Source: Psychrobacter sp. GP33
Lineage (GTDB): Bacteria > Pseudomonadota > Gammaproteobacteria > Pseudomonadales > Moraxellaceae
Reading direction: 5' to 3'
Assembly: GCF_014119005.1 (NCBI RefSeq)
Contig: NZ_JACGYX010000001.1
Coordinates: 124,001 to 188,000, forward strand
DNA: 64,000 nt
Shown: piece by piece, positions 17,317-27,926 of the stretch
Numbering within the stretch: the stretch's first letter is position 1
How the letters are laid out: every line of letters begins with the position of its first letter
Position numbers and translations under genes: made by a program
Notes under the pieces: model-generated
Told to the model about the DNA's origin: nothing
Seen by the model: the letters and a program-made list of their open reading frames with translations, nothing else
The model's database searches: none

Positions 17317-18606
17317 ATGATTTCCCTTGAACAGCTGCAGCATGCAGTCAAAACGCGTATCCAGCGTTACAATGAGTTTGATTTTCCGGTTGCTGACAGA
17401 GTTGTACAATCGATTGCACTTTTAGACAGTCAGCAGCATATTTTAGCGCAAGATATTGTCTCGCCATTTGCTGTACCGAGAAACAATTTATCGGCGATGG
17501 ATGGTTATGCATTAGCAATGGGAAGTGCATTAAATAAAGGTAATACGATTGAGATTATCGGTGAGTCGCAAGCAGGTACGCCTTTTCTCGGAAGTTTGCA
17601 AGAGGGTCAGGGCGTACGTATTTTTACTGGTGCGGTTGTCCCGAATGCTTGTGATACAGTCATCATGCAAGAAAACACCAACTTTTTAGCGATCAAAGAG
17701 ACGTTGGATAAGTCTAAGCCGTACGCGATAACTTTAACGGAAGCGGCAACCATTGATACGCATATTCGTAAAAAAGGTGAAGAAATTGAACAGAGTGAGG
17801 TGGTTTTAAGCGCAGGCAAACGCTTGAATCCGGCTGATATCAGTTTGCTTGCTAATTTAGGGGTTGCTAATGTTGATGTTTATCAGCCGCTTATCGTCGG
17901 CTTATTAGCCACTGGCGATGAATTGGTGGCGTTAGGCGAGCCATTAACCCATTTAGCCCAAATTTATAATTCCAATACGCCCACGCTTAAAAGTATGTTG
18001 TCCGACTTGCCTATTGTCCTACGCGACTATGGCATTATTCCGGATAGTTTGGAGGCGACCGTTGCCGCTGTGACTGACGCTATGCATGACTGCGATGTGC
18101 TGATTTCTACCGCTGGCGTGTCGGTTGGAGATTACGATTTTTTGACCACTGTCATTGAGCAATTAGGACAAATCAATCATTATAAAGTGGCGATGAAACC
18201 GGGTAAGCCGTTTGTTTTTGGAGAATTAAATAAAAGTGTTAATAAACCGGTACTGTATTTTGGCTTACCAGGCAATCCGTTGTCTACGGTTGTGGGTGCT
18301 TTGCAGCTGGTTACTCCGGCGCTGTGGCAACTCTCTGGCGTAAACAGTAATGATATGCCGATGATGCTAACCGTACAGGCAACGCTAAGTGCCGATATCA
18401 AAAAAGCTGCCGGTCGTAAAGATTTTCAGCGCGCTATATTAACGCAAAATGCCGATGGGTCGTTTGCCGTAACCAGCTTATCCAAACAGCAGTCACATCG
18501 CATTAAACAGCTCAGTCAAGCCAATTGCTTGATAGTGCTCGCGCAGGACGCAGGTAATATATCTGCTGGCGAGACAGTCATGGTACAGCCATTTCCTTGG
18601 TCGTAA
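17317..18606 (+). CDS. moeA: molybdopterin molybdenumtransferase MoeA
   Basis: MoeA inserts molybdate into adenylylated molybdopterin, the last general step of Mo-cofactor synthesis in the cytoplasm. The 429-residue protein shows the family landmarks NLSAMDGYAL at about 57-66, GEEIEQSE, LLATGDELVALGEPL near 200, the STAGVSVGDYD loop near 268-278 (MPT-binding domain), KPGKPFVFGEL and GLPGNPLSTVV near 320. Length agrees with E. coli MoeA (411) plus small insertions. It is the first gene of a nine-gene same-strand Mo locus, separated by 224 bp from moaA. Confidence 0.93.
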   Translation: MISLEQLQHAVKTRIQRYNEFDFPVADRVVQSIALLDSQQHILAQDIVSPFAVPRNNLSAMDGYALAMGSALNKGNTIEIIGESQAGTPFLGSLQEGQGVRIFTGAVVPNACDTVIMQENTNFLAIKETLDKSKPYAITLTEAATIDTHIRKKGEEIEQSEVVLSAGKRLNPADISLLANLGVANVDVYQPLIVGLLATGDELVALGEPLTHLAQIYNSNTPTLKSMLSDLPIVLRDYGIIPDSLEATVAAVTDAMHDCDVLISTAGVSVGDYDFLTTVIEQLGQINHYKVAMKPGKPFVFGELNKSVNKPVLYFGLPGNPLSTVVGALQLVTPALWQLSGVNSNDMPMMLTVQATLSADIKKAAGRKDFQRAILTQNADGSFAVTSLSKQQSHRIKQLSQANCLIVLAQDAGNISAGETVMVQPFPWS

Positions 18607-18830
18607 CTGTTACTAACAACCATAGCTAAAAGTAACAACCATAGACAAGAGTGACAGCATGCTTTTATAAATATGAATTAGGCGCTAATAGTAGGATAAC
18701 GATGTTGCATTATGGTGACGATTGGCAATATGCCGTGTGCGTCACGGTAAAGTTGTTATAATTAAAAGTGAGCTTTCAACCTTATATTGAACCGCTTTTA
18801 TTAAACAGCTTTTATGAATGGTAATCTGTT

Positions 18831-19895
18831 ATGACCCATCACGCTAATAAGGCCACTGACACGACCGAACTTAATAATGATATTAGGGCTGACAATGCTG
18901 CCAAAATTGTCGGTCATCATCAGCCATTAGTAGATGGTTTTTCACGTCAGCTGACGTATTTACGGTTATCGATTACTGACTTTTGTAATTTCCGCTGTGA
19001 ATATTGTCTACCGAATGGTTATCAGGGCAAGCGTCCTGATGATGAGCTGAGTGTGGCTGAGATTGCTACTTTGATACGCGGTTTTGCCCAAGTCGGTACT
19101 GAAAAGGTACGTATTACCGGTGGTGAGCCGTCTATTCGTCGTGATGTGGTTGATATTATTGAGACCATTAAAAATACGGCTGGTATTAAAACGGTAGCAA
19201 TGACCAGTAACGGATATAAGCTAGGTAAGCATTTGGCGGCTTGGCAAAATGCAGGGCTTAATCAGCTAAATATCAGTATGGACAGCTTTGATGCGGCTAC
19301 TTTTTATAAAATGACCGGCTTTGATATGTTGCCGCAACTATTGGCGGATATGGATACATTATTAGAAACGACAGATATTAAATTAAAAATAAACGGCGTT
19401 TTAATGGCAGAAACGGCATTTCAGAATCTTTTAGATGCTATGAGTTATGTTAAGACGCGTCCGGTGACCTATCGTTTTATTGAATTTATGCAAACCAGTG
19501 ATAATAGTGATTTGTTTTTTGCCCAGCATGCTCAAGCGGATACCATTACCGATTATTTATTGGCGCATGGCTGGCAGACCAACGCACGCGGTCATGCCGA
19601 TGGTCCAGCAGTGGAATATAGCCATCCGGATTATTTGGGACGAATTGGTATGATTGCCCCATATGCCGCGCACTTTTGTGACAACTGTAATCGCTTGCGA
19701 GTCAGTAGCTTGGGTAAGGTGCATTTGTGCTTATTTGACCAAGGTAATTATGATATTCGCCATCATTTACGCCAAAATGATGTCAATGGTCTGGTCACGG
19801 CACTACAAAGCTTTATGCCGGTTAAACCTGAGCATCATCATTTGCATGAGGAAAATAGCGGTATCATGCACAATTTATCTATTATTGGCGGTTAG
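18831..19895 (+). CDS. moaA: GTP 3',8-cyclase MoaA
   Basis: MoaA is a radical-SAM enzyme that with MoaC turns GTP into cyclic pyranopterin monophosphate. The 354-residue protein carries the SAM [4Fe-4S] motif CX3CX2C at C52, C56 and C59, the GGEPSIRRDV stretch, and a second cluster motif near the end (FCDNCNRLRVSS...HLCLF). It ends in Gly-Gly, the tail known to be needed for activity. There is a 30-residue polar N-terminal extension before the conserved core. The 224-bp gap to moeA may hold a second promoter. Confidence 0.93.
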   Translation: MTHHANKATDTTELNNDIRADNAAKIVGHHQPLVDGFSRQLTYLRLSITDFCNFRCEYCLPNGYQGKRPDDELSVAEIATLIRGFAQVGTEKVRITGGEPSIRRDVVDIIETIKNTAGIKTVAMTSNGYKLGKHLAAWQNAGLNQLNISMDSFDAATFYKMTGFDMLPQLLADMDTLLETTDIKLKINGVLMAETAFQNLLDAMSYVKTRPVTYRFIEFMQTSDNSDLFFAQHAQADTITDYLLAHGWQTNARGHADGPAVEYSHPDYLGRIGMIAPYAAHFCDNCNRLRVSSLGKVHLCLFDQGNYDIRHHLRQNDVNGLVTALQSFMPVKPEHHHLHEENSGIMHNLSIIGG

Positions 19896-19960
19896 CGTTT
19901 CTTTTGTGTCCTATCTTTTATTAAAAATTTGAACTATTTTATTTTCGTTAAGGAAAACCC

Positions 19961-20491
19961 ATGTCTAAGCCCATTGCAGCATTTATTCCGCTCAATATTG
20001 CCGTACTGTGCGTGTCCGATAGCCGAACCTTAGATCAAGATACGTCAGGGCAGTATTTAGCAGACAGTTTGACGGCAGCGGGACACCATTTAGCAGACCG
20101 AAAAATCATTAGCGATGACATTTATCAGATTCGTGCCGTGGTTAGTGGCTGGATTGCTGATCCAAACGTACATGCCGTGATTACCACTGGTGGCACGGGG
20201 TTTTTTATCAGAGACAGTATGCCCGAGGCAGTGAGCGTGCTATTTGATAAATCCATTGATGGTTTTGGCGAAATGTTCCGTTTGATTTCAAAAGACGATA
20301 TCGGTATGTCAACGATTCAATCGCGCGCGGTTGCTGGCATGGCAAACAGTACCGGGATATTTTGTCTACCGGGTTCGACGGGAGCGTGCCGAACCGGCTG
20401 GGAAGACATATTAAAAGATCAGTTTGATAGCCGTACGCGTCCGTGCAATTTTGTACCGCATTTTATGCGCGCTAATCCCAGTCATGACTGA
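19961..20491 (+). CDS. moaB: molybdenum cofactor biosynthesis protein MoaB/Mog family
   Basis: This 176-residue protein of the MoaB/MogA family binds molybdopterin and catalyses or assists its adenylylation. Motifs seen are VLCVSDSRTLDQDTSGQYL near residues 17-35, the TTGGTGFFIRDSMPEAV loop near 86-102, and FCLPGSTGACRTGW near 133-146. It overlaps mobA by 8 bp (ATGACTGA), indicating translational coupling. Confidence 0.9.
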   Translation: MSKPIAAFIPLNIAVLCVSDSRTLDQDTSGQYLADSLTAAGHHLADRKIISDDIYQIRAVVSGWIADPNVHAVITTGGTGFFIRDSMPEAVSVLFDKSIDGFGEMFRLISKDDIGMSTIQSRAVAGMANSTGIFCLPGSTGACRTGWEDILKDQFDSRTRPCNFVPHFMRANPSHD

Positions 20492-21212
20492 TACTCTAAA
20501 TAGCCAAGATAACGCAAATCGTTTATCTGAAGTTGCAGTTTTGGCGGGAGTCGTCATTTTAGCAGGTGGCGCGTCCAAGCGTATGGGCTCATCTAAAGCC
20601 CAATTGATATTGCCAACTGATGAAACTTTGTTAGATTATCATGTTCGGCAGAGTATTAAGTTAAATGTGCCGATTATGATTGCCGATAATGGTCGCGGTT
20701 TTATCGTTGATGGTGACTTACTTGGCAGCAATCCTAAGTTGCCCATTTTTCATATTGCTGATTGTGACTCTACAAATGCATATAAGGTACATGATACTGG
20801 CGGTGCTTTAGTAGCCATCGAGTCGGCATTACAAACGTTAGCGCTAAGCTCGGCTAAGTCCACCGATTCTTCTAAGCTAGAAGCCAAGTCATGGCTACTG
20901 GTAATAAGCTGTGATAGCTTAATTCCTGCTAGCGAGCTTTGGCAACATTTGCAGCCTTTTATCGCTCACGTAGCTGATAAGTCTGTGATTTGTTTGGTAG
21001 ACGATGCCCATTTACATCCGTTATTAGGACTTTATCGATTAGATATTGAGCCAGAATTACGGGCGTATATTGACCAAGGCGAGCGAAGGGTGATGCGATT
21101 TATTGAACCTATTAAGCACACGGTACCCATTCCAAAAATGTGGCAGCACTTAGCCAATTTTAATACGCCTGACGAATTTAAGCGCGCCTGTACGGTGTTG
21201 TATCAACTATAG
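20484..21212 (+). CDS. mobA: molybdenum cofactor guanylyltransferase-like MobA
   Basis: This is an NTP-transferase (MobA/IspD-like) predicted to attach a nucleotide (normally GMP) to Mo-molybdopterin. The start is ATG 20484 within the moaB stop overlap; a longer frame from 20424 would run deep into moaB. The nucleotide-binding loop VVILAGGASKRMGSSKAQL lies at about residues 22-40 and the metal-binding stretch VISCDSLIP near 140. At 242 residues it is somewhat longer and more divergent than E. coli MobA (194), so a CTP-using MocA-like role is possible. Confidence 0.82.
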   Translation: MTDTLNSQDNANRLSEVAVLAGVVILAGGASKRMGSSKAQLILPTDETLLDYHVRQSIKLNVPIMIADNGRGFIVDGDLLGSNPKLPIFHIADCDSTNAYKVHDTGGALVAIESALQTLALSSAKSTDSSKLEAKSWLLVISCDSLIPASELWQHLQPFIAHVADKSVICLVDDAHLHPLLGLYRLDIEPELRAYIDQGERRVMRFIEPIKHTVPIPKMWQHLANFNTPDEFKRACTVLYQL

Positions 21213-21246
21213 ATTATGCTGTTAATAAAATAATGAGAGTTTGCCA

Positions 21247-21771
21247 ATGACTGCTAATGCTGACCAAAATATACCTACTGGATTAACACCTGTTTTATCC
21301 CATTTAGATAGCAATGGCGATGTCAGTATGGTTGACGTGAGTGGCAAAACAGTAACCACAAGAGAGGCACATGCCACAGGTCAAGTACGTTTTCCAGCGG
21401 CAATTTATGCACAGATTAAAGCGGCAGATGGCATGACCAAAAAGGGCAGTATTACCCAAACGGCACACATTGCCGGTATTATGGCGGCAAAACGTACCCA
21501 TGATTTGATTCCGTTATGTCACCCATTGCCACTGGATAAAATTGGTTTAACCTTTGATTATGATGATGGTGCGCAGGCGATTATTGTGAATGCTACTGTC
21601 AAAGTAACGCATAAAACCGGCGTTGAGATGGAAGCGCTGACTGCCGTAAGCATCGCGTGTTTGACCATTTATGATATGACCAAAGCCTTATCGCATGATA
21701 TCGTTATTGATAATATGCATCTGATTACCAAAACAGGTGGTAAGTCAGGTTATCACTCGCCTTTAGATTAA
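21247..21771 (+). CDS. moaC: cyclic pyranopterin monophosphate synthase MoaC
   Basis: MoaC forms cyclic pyranopterin monophosphate from the MoaA product. Starting at ATG 21247 (a GAGAG ribosome site ends 7 nt upstream; a TTG lies 6 nt before it) gives 174 residues. Conserved segments are VDVSGK, TKKGSITQTAHIAGIMAAKR, DLIPLCHPLPL and KTGVEMEALTAVSIACLT, which contain the active-site Lys, His and Asp area. Length is slightly above E. coli MoaC (161). Confidence 0.93.
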   Translation: MTANADQNIPTGLTPVLSHLDSNGDVSMVDVSGKTVTTREAHATGQVRFPAAIYAQIKAADGMTKKGSITQTAHIAGIMAAKRTHDLIPLCHPLPLDKIGLTFDYDDGAQAIIVNATVKVTHKTGVEMEALTAVSIACLTIYDMTKALSHDIVIDNMHLITKTGGKSGYHSPLD

Positions 21772-21810
21772 GGGTTATTTCATAATAAAGGACAGTGACA
21801 GGAGATAAGC

Positions 21811-22086
21811 ATGAACGTTAACGATAAACAAAAGACCATCACAAAAGATATTACGGTTTTATATTTTGCAGATTTAGCAGATGAAGCCAATTGTCATGAA
21901 GAAAAAGTCAGTATCTCGCAGTCAACGTCATTAAATGAACTATACGAACATCTAAATGCACGCCACCATTTTAGTCGTCCACAGTCAGAATTACGGGTGG
22001 CAGTAAATGATTATTTCGTTAAATGGACAGAAATCATTAATGATGGTGATCAAGTGGTCTTTATCGTTCCTGTAGCAGGCGGTTAA
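21811..22086 (+). CDS. moaD: molybdopterin synthase small subunit MoaD
   Basis: MoaD is the ubiquitin-like sulfur carrier of molybdopterin synthase. The 91-residue protein has the beta-grasp pattern and ends in VPVAGG; the terminal Gly-Gly is adenylylated and thiocarboxylated. It carries about 12 extra polar residues at the start. moaE follows with a 2-bp gap, as expected for the two subunits of one enzyme. Confidence 0.92.
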   Translation: MNVNDKQKTITKDITVLYFADLADEANCHEEKVSISQSTSLNELYEHLNARHHFSRPQSELRVAVNDYFVKWTEIINDGDQVVFIVPVAGG

Positions 22087-22088
22087 TC

Positions 22089-22616
22089 ATGGAAAACAGC
22101 GTAAATAGTCCAAACAAAGAAGTGCAAGATACGGACGTACATAGGCAATCAATGCGCATTAACCGTGGTATTGATGAGGCATATGCGCTTGCTGAGCGCG
22201 ATGGCTTTGCCTTATTAGATGTTGCCATTGATGAACGTAAGCTTAGAGAAATGCTCGATAATGACAGCTGCGGGGCGTTTGTGAGCTTCGAGGGGCGAGT
22301 ACGCAATCATAATAATGCCACTAGTGTCGAGCGCTTAAGCTATTATGGCTATGAAGCATTAGCCATTAATCAAGGTCGGCAGATCATCGAAGAAGCCAAG
22401 CAGAAATTCGACATTACCCATGCTGTCGCCATTCACCGTATTGGAGCGTTAGAGATAGGTGATATCGCAGTGTGGATTGGGGTTGTCTCTGCGCATCGTT
22501 ATCCTGCTTTTGATGCCTGCCGCTGGTTACTAGATACTATCAAAGCGGATATTCCGGTTTGGAAACAAGAATATTACGGAGATGAATCTTCTAAATGGCT
22601 AAGAAATAATGGCTAA
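22089..22616 (+). CDS. moaE: molybdopterin synthase catalytic subunit MoaE
   Basis: MoaE is the large subunit that transfers sulfur from MoaD to precursor Z. The 175-residue protein shows GAFVSFEGRVRNHN near residues 61-74, AIHRIGALEIGD near 115-126, VSAHRYPAFDACRWLLD near 134-150, and PVWKQEYYGDES near 158-169 with the catalytic Lys. An N-terminal tail of about 30 residues is extra compared with E. coli MoaE (150). Confidence 0.93.
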   Translation: MENSVNSPNKEVQDTDVHRQSMRINRGIDEAYALAERDGFALLDVAIDERKLREMLDNDSCGAFVSFEGRVRNHNNATSVERLSYYGYEALAINQGRQIIEEAKQKFDITHAVAIHRIGALEIGDIAVWIGVVSAHRYPAFDACRWLLDTIKADIPVWKQEYYGDESSKWLRNNG

Positions 22617-22680
22617 TAGTTAAATAATAATATAATAAGCATCCGTCATCACTTATAAATAATGCATAAATAAGGTAGCT

Positions 22681-23580
22681 ATGAGTAACAATACATTAAA
22701 TAGGGACGTCCATTTGAATTTTATGCAACGGGTTACCATGCTATCAAAGCCGGTATTAGCCACTATTTTGTCCGTCTTTACTATCTTTGCCATTTCTGCT
22801 TGTAACCAAGATAAGTTAACGGCTGCTGAGCAAAGTGTCTCTAATGATGATACTGCGCAAATAGAAACCATACGTATTGCCGCCGCTGCCAATTTAGCAG
22901 ATGTACTGCCAGATATTATCGAAGGCTATAAAACCGATAACAATTTGCCTGCACAGAATATCGAAGTCAGCTATGCGTCTTCTGGCAAGCTGTACGCGCA
23001 AATTAAATCGGGTGCGCCTTATGATATTTTCTTGTCTGCCAATCAAGAGTTTCCAGAAAAATGGGTGAAGGAGCGTCCGGCAACAGTGTCCGCCCATCAG
23101 CCTTTTACTTATACTCAAGGTCAACTTTCAATTTATAGTACTACTAAATCTATGTCTGGACTGAATCCTACTCGACTAACAGAGCTACTTACCACTCAAA
23201 AAGACAGTAAAATTACCATTGCCAGTCCGGAGCTCGCCCCTTATGGCGCGTCAGCAAAAGCCTATTTACAAGCAAAAAATATCTATGATGCTCTAAATTC
23301 CCAAAAGCGTATCATACAGGCGGAAAATATCGGACAAGCCTTTCAGTATGCGCATACAGGCAATGTTGATTACGGTTTTGTCGCCCAGTCTCAAGTTACC
23401 GCGATTAAAGCCACTCCTGAGCAGTTTTATATTTTACCAGCAGATACGTATCCAGCAATTTTGCAAGACGGTATTGTCTTGTCTAATGCTGTTACCGCGA
23501 CAGTCTTTACCGATTACCTGCGCTCTGCTGCCGGTCAAGCATACTTTGCAAAGGCAGGTTATTTAGCGGTTGAACCATAA
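22681..23580 (+). CDS. modA: molybdate ABC transporter substrate-binding protein ModA
   Basis: This 299-residue protein is a periplasmic molybdate-binding protein. Near residue 40 there is a lipobox (FAISAC), so it is probably a lipoprotein with a long 19-residue n-region before the hydrophobic core. ModA motifs include RIAAAANLADVLPDI near 64-78, the SYASSGKLYAQI stretch and GAPYDIFLSANQEFPEK. The Ser and Thr residues of the oxyanion site lie in these blocks. It starts the transport part of the Mo locus; AAGG precedes the ATG. Confidence 0.9.
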   Translation: MSNNTLNRDVHLNFMQRVTMLSKPVLATILSVFTIFAISACNQDKLTAAEQSVSNDDTAQIETIRIAAAANLADVLPDIIEGYKTDNNLPAQNIEVSYASSGKLYAQIKSGAPYDIFLSANQEFPEKWVKERPATVSAHQPFTYTQGQLSIYSTTKSMSGLNPTRLTELLTTQKDSKITIASPELAPYGASAKAYLQAKNIYDALNSQKRIIQAENIGQAFQYAHTGNVDYGFVAQSQVTAIKATPEQFYILPADTYPAILQDGIVLSNAVTATVFTDYLRSAAGQAYFAKAGYLAVEP

Positions 23581-23694
23581 CGCTATAATAGCGTTGGTGA
23601 TATATGTTCTTTATAGAGTTTGTTAAAATACAGAGTTTATTAAACATCATATGAGAAAGGCTAGGGTTAATCACTCTGAGCACACAGTAATGCT

Positions 23695-24393
23695 ATGGTC
23701 ACTCAGTCTCTTGTCATGACAATGCTAACACCGTTTTGGGTCAGTATTAAGCTCGCTGGTATTACAACATTATGCCTGCTGCTATTGGCAACACCGTTAG
23801 CATATTGGCTGGCAAAACCCAGTCGCCACTCTATAATTGCACGTATCAAAATCTTATTAATAGGCATTATTGCCATGCCGTTGGTGCTGCCACCGACCGT
23901 TATTGGTTTTTATCTGCTATTGCTGCTAAGTCCAACGTCATCTTTTGGGCAATGGCTGGCGACACATCATATCAGTTCCTTGATTTTTACCTTTGAAGGG
24001 CTGGTTATTGGCTCCATTATTTATTCATTACCGTTTTATGTGCAGCCAGTCTATGCGCAGTTTTTGCGTATTCCGAAAAGCGTGCTGGAAGTAGCCCATT
24101 TACTAGAGCCGAACGGCTTTCGGCGCTTTTTGACCGTAGCGCTGCCGCACGCGCGTGTTGGTATTGTTTTAGGCAGCTTGATTAGCTTTGCACATACCAT
24201 TGGTGAGTTTGGCGTTGTGTTAATGATTGGCGGTAGTATCTCCGGTGAGACAAAGGTTATCTCTATTGCCATTTATGAGCAGGTAGAAGCACTGAATTAT
24301 GACACAGCGCATATTATGGCTGCGATTTTAATGGTTTTAGGAATGGTTATGGTCACCCTGATTGCTAGTCTCAGCCGAGCGATATCACGCTAA
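23695..24393 (+). CDS. modB: molybdate ABC transporter permease ModB
   Basis: This 232-residue inner-membrane permease has five to six helices and the EAA loop LEVAHLLEPNGFRRFLTVALPHA (divided here as LEVAHLLEPNG and RRFLTVALPHA) near residues 130-155, which docks the ATPase; the following stretch with AHTIGEFGVVLMIGG is typical of ModB. No modC ATPase gene follows: after a 120-bp gap comes an unrelated DUF421 gene. The ATPase must come from elsewhere, or the system is incomplete. Confidence 0.9.
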   Translation: MVTQSLVMTMLTPFWVSIKLAGITTLCLLLLATPLAYWLAKPSRHSIIARIKILLIGIIAMPLVLPPTVIGFYLLLLLSPTSSFGQWLATHHISSLIFTFEGLVIGSIIYSLPFYVQPVYAQFLRIPKSVLEVAHLLEPNGFRRFLTVALPHARVGIVLGSLISFAHTIGEFGVVLMIGGSISGETKVISIAIYEQVEALNYDTAHIMAAILMVLGMVMVTLIASLSRAISR

Positions 24394-24513
24394 CAAATAT
24401 TGTTTAAATGTTCCTAGCCTTACTAAGCATTATACTATTACCAAAACCAGTGCCAAGAAATCATTACTAAAATAGATATCGATAATGTTCAACTGTACAC
24501 AAGGAAAAATTTG

Positions 24514-25191
24514 ATGGATTTGAGCAGTATTTTTATTCATGACACCACATGGTCTTTTGCTGCTGAAATAGTCATTCGAGTTACCGTGATGTTTTTTATG
24601 ATCATCATGTTTTTGCGCTTTACTGGCAAACGTGGTATTCGTCAACTGTCTATCTTTGAGTTAACGATTATTTTATCACTCGGCTCTATTGCTGGTGACC
24701 CTATGTTTACTGAAGATTTACCGCTGATTCAGGCGGTGCTGATTATGAGTTTAATCATTGGGATGTACCGTTTCTGTACATGGCTTACCATGAAATTCCA
24801 GCCATTTGAAAATTTTTTAGAAGGTAAATCGCTGTATATTGTTGAAGATGGAGTATTGGTGCTTGAAAAAATTGAAGAAGAAAAAATGTCGCACGATGAG
24901 TTTTTTGCTGAAATGCGCCAGCAAGGTATTGAGCATTTAGGTCAAGTTCGGGTAGGCTTATTAGAAACCGATGGCGAGTTCAGTATCTTATTATTCGCAC
25001 CTGAAAATGTGCGGTACGGTTTGCCCCTATTCCCTAAGTCGTATCAAGCGGTCACTGAAGTCCAAGTGGATGATTGCTACGCATGTATGTACTGTGGTCA
25101 GACTGCATATATTATAAAGCCTAACGAGTCTTGCCTACGCTGTCATCGTAAATGCTGGGCACAGGCTATTAATAGTCCAGTGATTAGGTAG
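24514..25191 (+). CDS. DUF421 (YetF-like) membrane protein
   Basis: This 226-residue protein of the DUF421/YetF family has three N-terminal transmembrane helices (within about residues 15-90), then the conserved LRFTGKRGIRQLSIFEL block and a cytoplasmic domain with VGLLETDGEFSI. It ends with a distinctive segment carrying Cys pairs (CYACMYCG and CLRCHRKCW), resembling a zinc-ribbon, which not all family members have. The function of the family is unknown. ATG 24514 follows AAGGAAAA. It may be cotranscribed with modAB. Confidence 0.8.
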   Translation: MDLSSIFIHDTTWSFAAEIVIRVTVMFFMIIMFLRFTGKRGIRQLSIFELTIILSLGSIAGDPMFTEDLPLIQAVLIMSLIIGMYRFCTWLTMKFQPFENFLEGKSLYIVEDGVLVLEKIEEEKMSHDEFFAEMRQQGIEHLGQVRVGLLETDGEFSILLFAPENVRYGLPLFPKSYQAVTEVQVDDCYACMYCGQTAYIIKPNESCLRCHRKCWAQAINSPVIR

Positions 25192-25340
25192 ACCAATAGT
25201 TAGGTATAATGACTGGATAAAAGGATTAATTTGATTAAGTATTCAATCTAATTAATACGCTTCACTATTAAACATCGCTATTAACAGTAATGATTAATCT
25301 AAATAAATAATTCATCATCTCTAAAATGACGGGCTATTAC

Positions 25341-26207
25341 CTAAGCCAAGTGCGTAAGCAAATGCTCCAGTAGCAACCTAATTTTTGGTGATAACTGCCG
25401 ATTATGTGGATAAATTGCCCAAATACCTTCCTCAATTTCACTATAATTTTCTAACATACTGACCAATACGCCCGTGTTTAAATGCTTTTGTACATAATAA
25501 TCAGGCAGCTGGACAATACCTAATCCTTTTAATGCTGCATCCATTAAGCTATAGCCACTGTTATACCGCACACCACCTGTCACGCGTACCTTCTTCTCTT
25601 TAGCCGAATCTTGAAATTGCCAATAGTCTAACGTACCAAGCAGACAGTTATGCTGCTTTAAATCAGCAAGGGTTTGCGGCGTGCCATATTGTTCGATATA
25701 AGCAGGCGCAGCGCAGACAAAATTAGTACGGCTGCTGAGCTTTTTTGCCATCATGGTCGAGTCGGGGAGCTTGCCAATACGAATCGCTAAATCATAGCCG
25801 CCATCAATTAAATCTAGCTTTTGATTGCTTAAAAAAGCCGTCACTTCAATATCAGGATAGTGCTTCATAAAATCATTGACCAGCGGTAACAATTGCTGCT
25901 CGCCATAAGTGACAGGGGCGGTCAGCTTAATTCTGCCTTGCGGTTTTGATTGTAAATTGGTTACCGCTTGTTCAGCAATCTCTAGTCCATCAAGTACGGC
26001 GCGGCAATGCTGATAAAAGACGCGCCCCTCTTCAGTAAGTGATACCTTGCGTGTGGTTCTATATAGCAGTTTCACCTTTAGCCGTTTTTCTAATGCCCCA
26101 ACTTGGCGGCTCACTTGCGCGGTCGAGATACCCAGTTGCTTTGACGCTTGAGTGAAGCTTTCACATTCTGTTACGTAGACGAACTCGCTAATACCTTCCC
26201 ACTGCAT
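25341..26207 (-). CDS. LysR-family transcriptional regulator
   Basis: This 288-residue regulator has an N-terminal winged helix-turn-helix (FVYVTECESFTQASKQLGIS then QVSRQVGALEKRLKVKLLYR) and a substrate-binding-like effector domain from about residue 90. It is divergent from the formaldehyde dehydrogenase gene with 210 bp between them, the usual arrangement for a LysR protein controlling its neighbour. The effector is unknown; formaldehyde-derived control is inferred from position only. Confidence 0.88.
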   Translation of the reverse strand: MQWEGISEFVYVTECESFTQASKQLGISTAQVSRQVGALEKRLKVKLLYRTTRKVSLTEEGRVFYQHCRAVLDGLEIAEQAVTNLQSKPQGRIKLTAPVTYGEQQLLPLVNDFMKHYPDIEVTAFLSNQKLDLIDGGYDLAIRIGKLPDSTMMAKKLSSRTNFVCAAPAYIEQYGTPQTLADLKQHNCLLGTLDYWQFQDSAKEKKVRVTGGVRYNSGYSLMDAALKGLGIVQLPDYYVQKHLNTGVLVSMLENYSEIEEGIWAIYPHNRQLSPKIRLLLEHLLTHLA

Positions 26208-26369
26208 GATTATTACCCGTGTGTAAGAGTCATTTGCAAAGTTAGCATATTATCATTATTCTATACATACTATAAAATGCTAACATTACTTTAAGAGCCT
26301 TGGTAGAAACGTTTTAACATAAACGCGTTTTGCCATATAAAGGCGCTCAACTATCCTCACCATACATGA

Positions 26370-27548
<1,179 letters not shown>

Positions 27549-27583
27549 AAAGTAAATACTAGCTCTTCATTAAATAGTAATAA

Positions 27584-27613
27584 AAAATGCTGTCCTTTAT
27601 CGGACAGCATTTT
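27584..27613. terminator. rho-independent terminator after frmA
   Basis: AAAATGCTGTCC pairs perfectly with GGACAGCATTTT across a 6-nt loop. It lies between convergent frmA and the DUF2164 gene and can act both ways. Confidence 0.85.
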
Positions 27614-27649
27614 GCGCTTTAATGGGTTCGTCTTTGAGTGCTTAAATAA

Positions 27650-27898
27650 CTAATCTTTTTTAAAGCTGTGCATATCTTCTAACATATCCGTAAATCTATC
27701 GTATAGCCACGGTTCCATATCATCAACCACTTGGTTATATAAATGCGGACCTATGGTTTTAATAATAAAATCTAATAAAAATTTGGCAGGTAAGTTTCCG
27801 ATATCAACGTTGAACTCTGCTTCCATATAATCTCTAAGCTGGTCTAAAACGACTTTTTCTGCGTCATCTGATAGGTTTATTAATTTATCTTTATTCAT
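27650..27898 (-). CDS. DUF2164 family protein
   Basis: This 82-residue acidic, mostly helical protein fits the DUF2164 family, including the pattern DYMEAEFNVDIGNLPAKFLL in the middle and a C-terminal LYNQVVDDMEPWL. The function is unknown. It lies 28 bp downstream of the DsbA-family gene on the same strand and is probably cotranscribed with it. Confidence 0.8.
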   Translation of the reverse strand: MNKDKLINLSDDAEKVVLDQLRDYMEAEFNVDIGNLPAKFLLDFIIKTIGPHLYNQVVDDMEPWLYDRFTDMLEDMHSFKKD

Positions 27899-27926
27899 AT
27901 AAGTAGTCCTACTAAAAAATCTTGAT

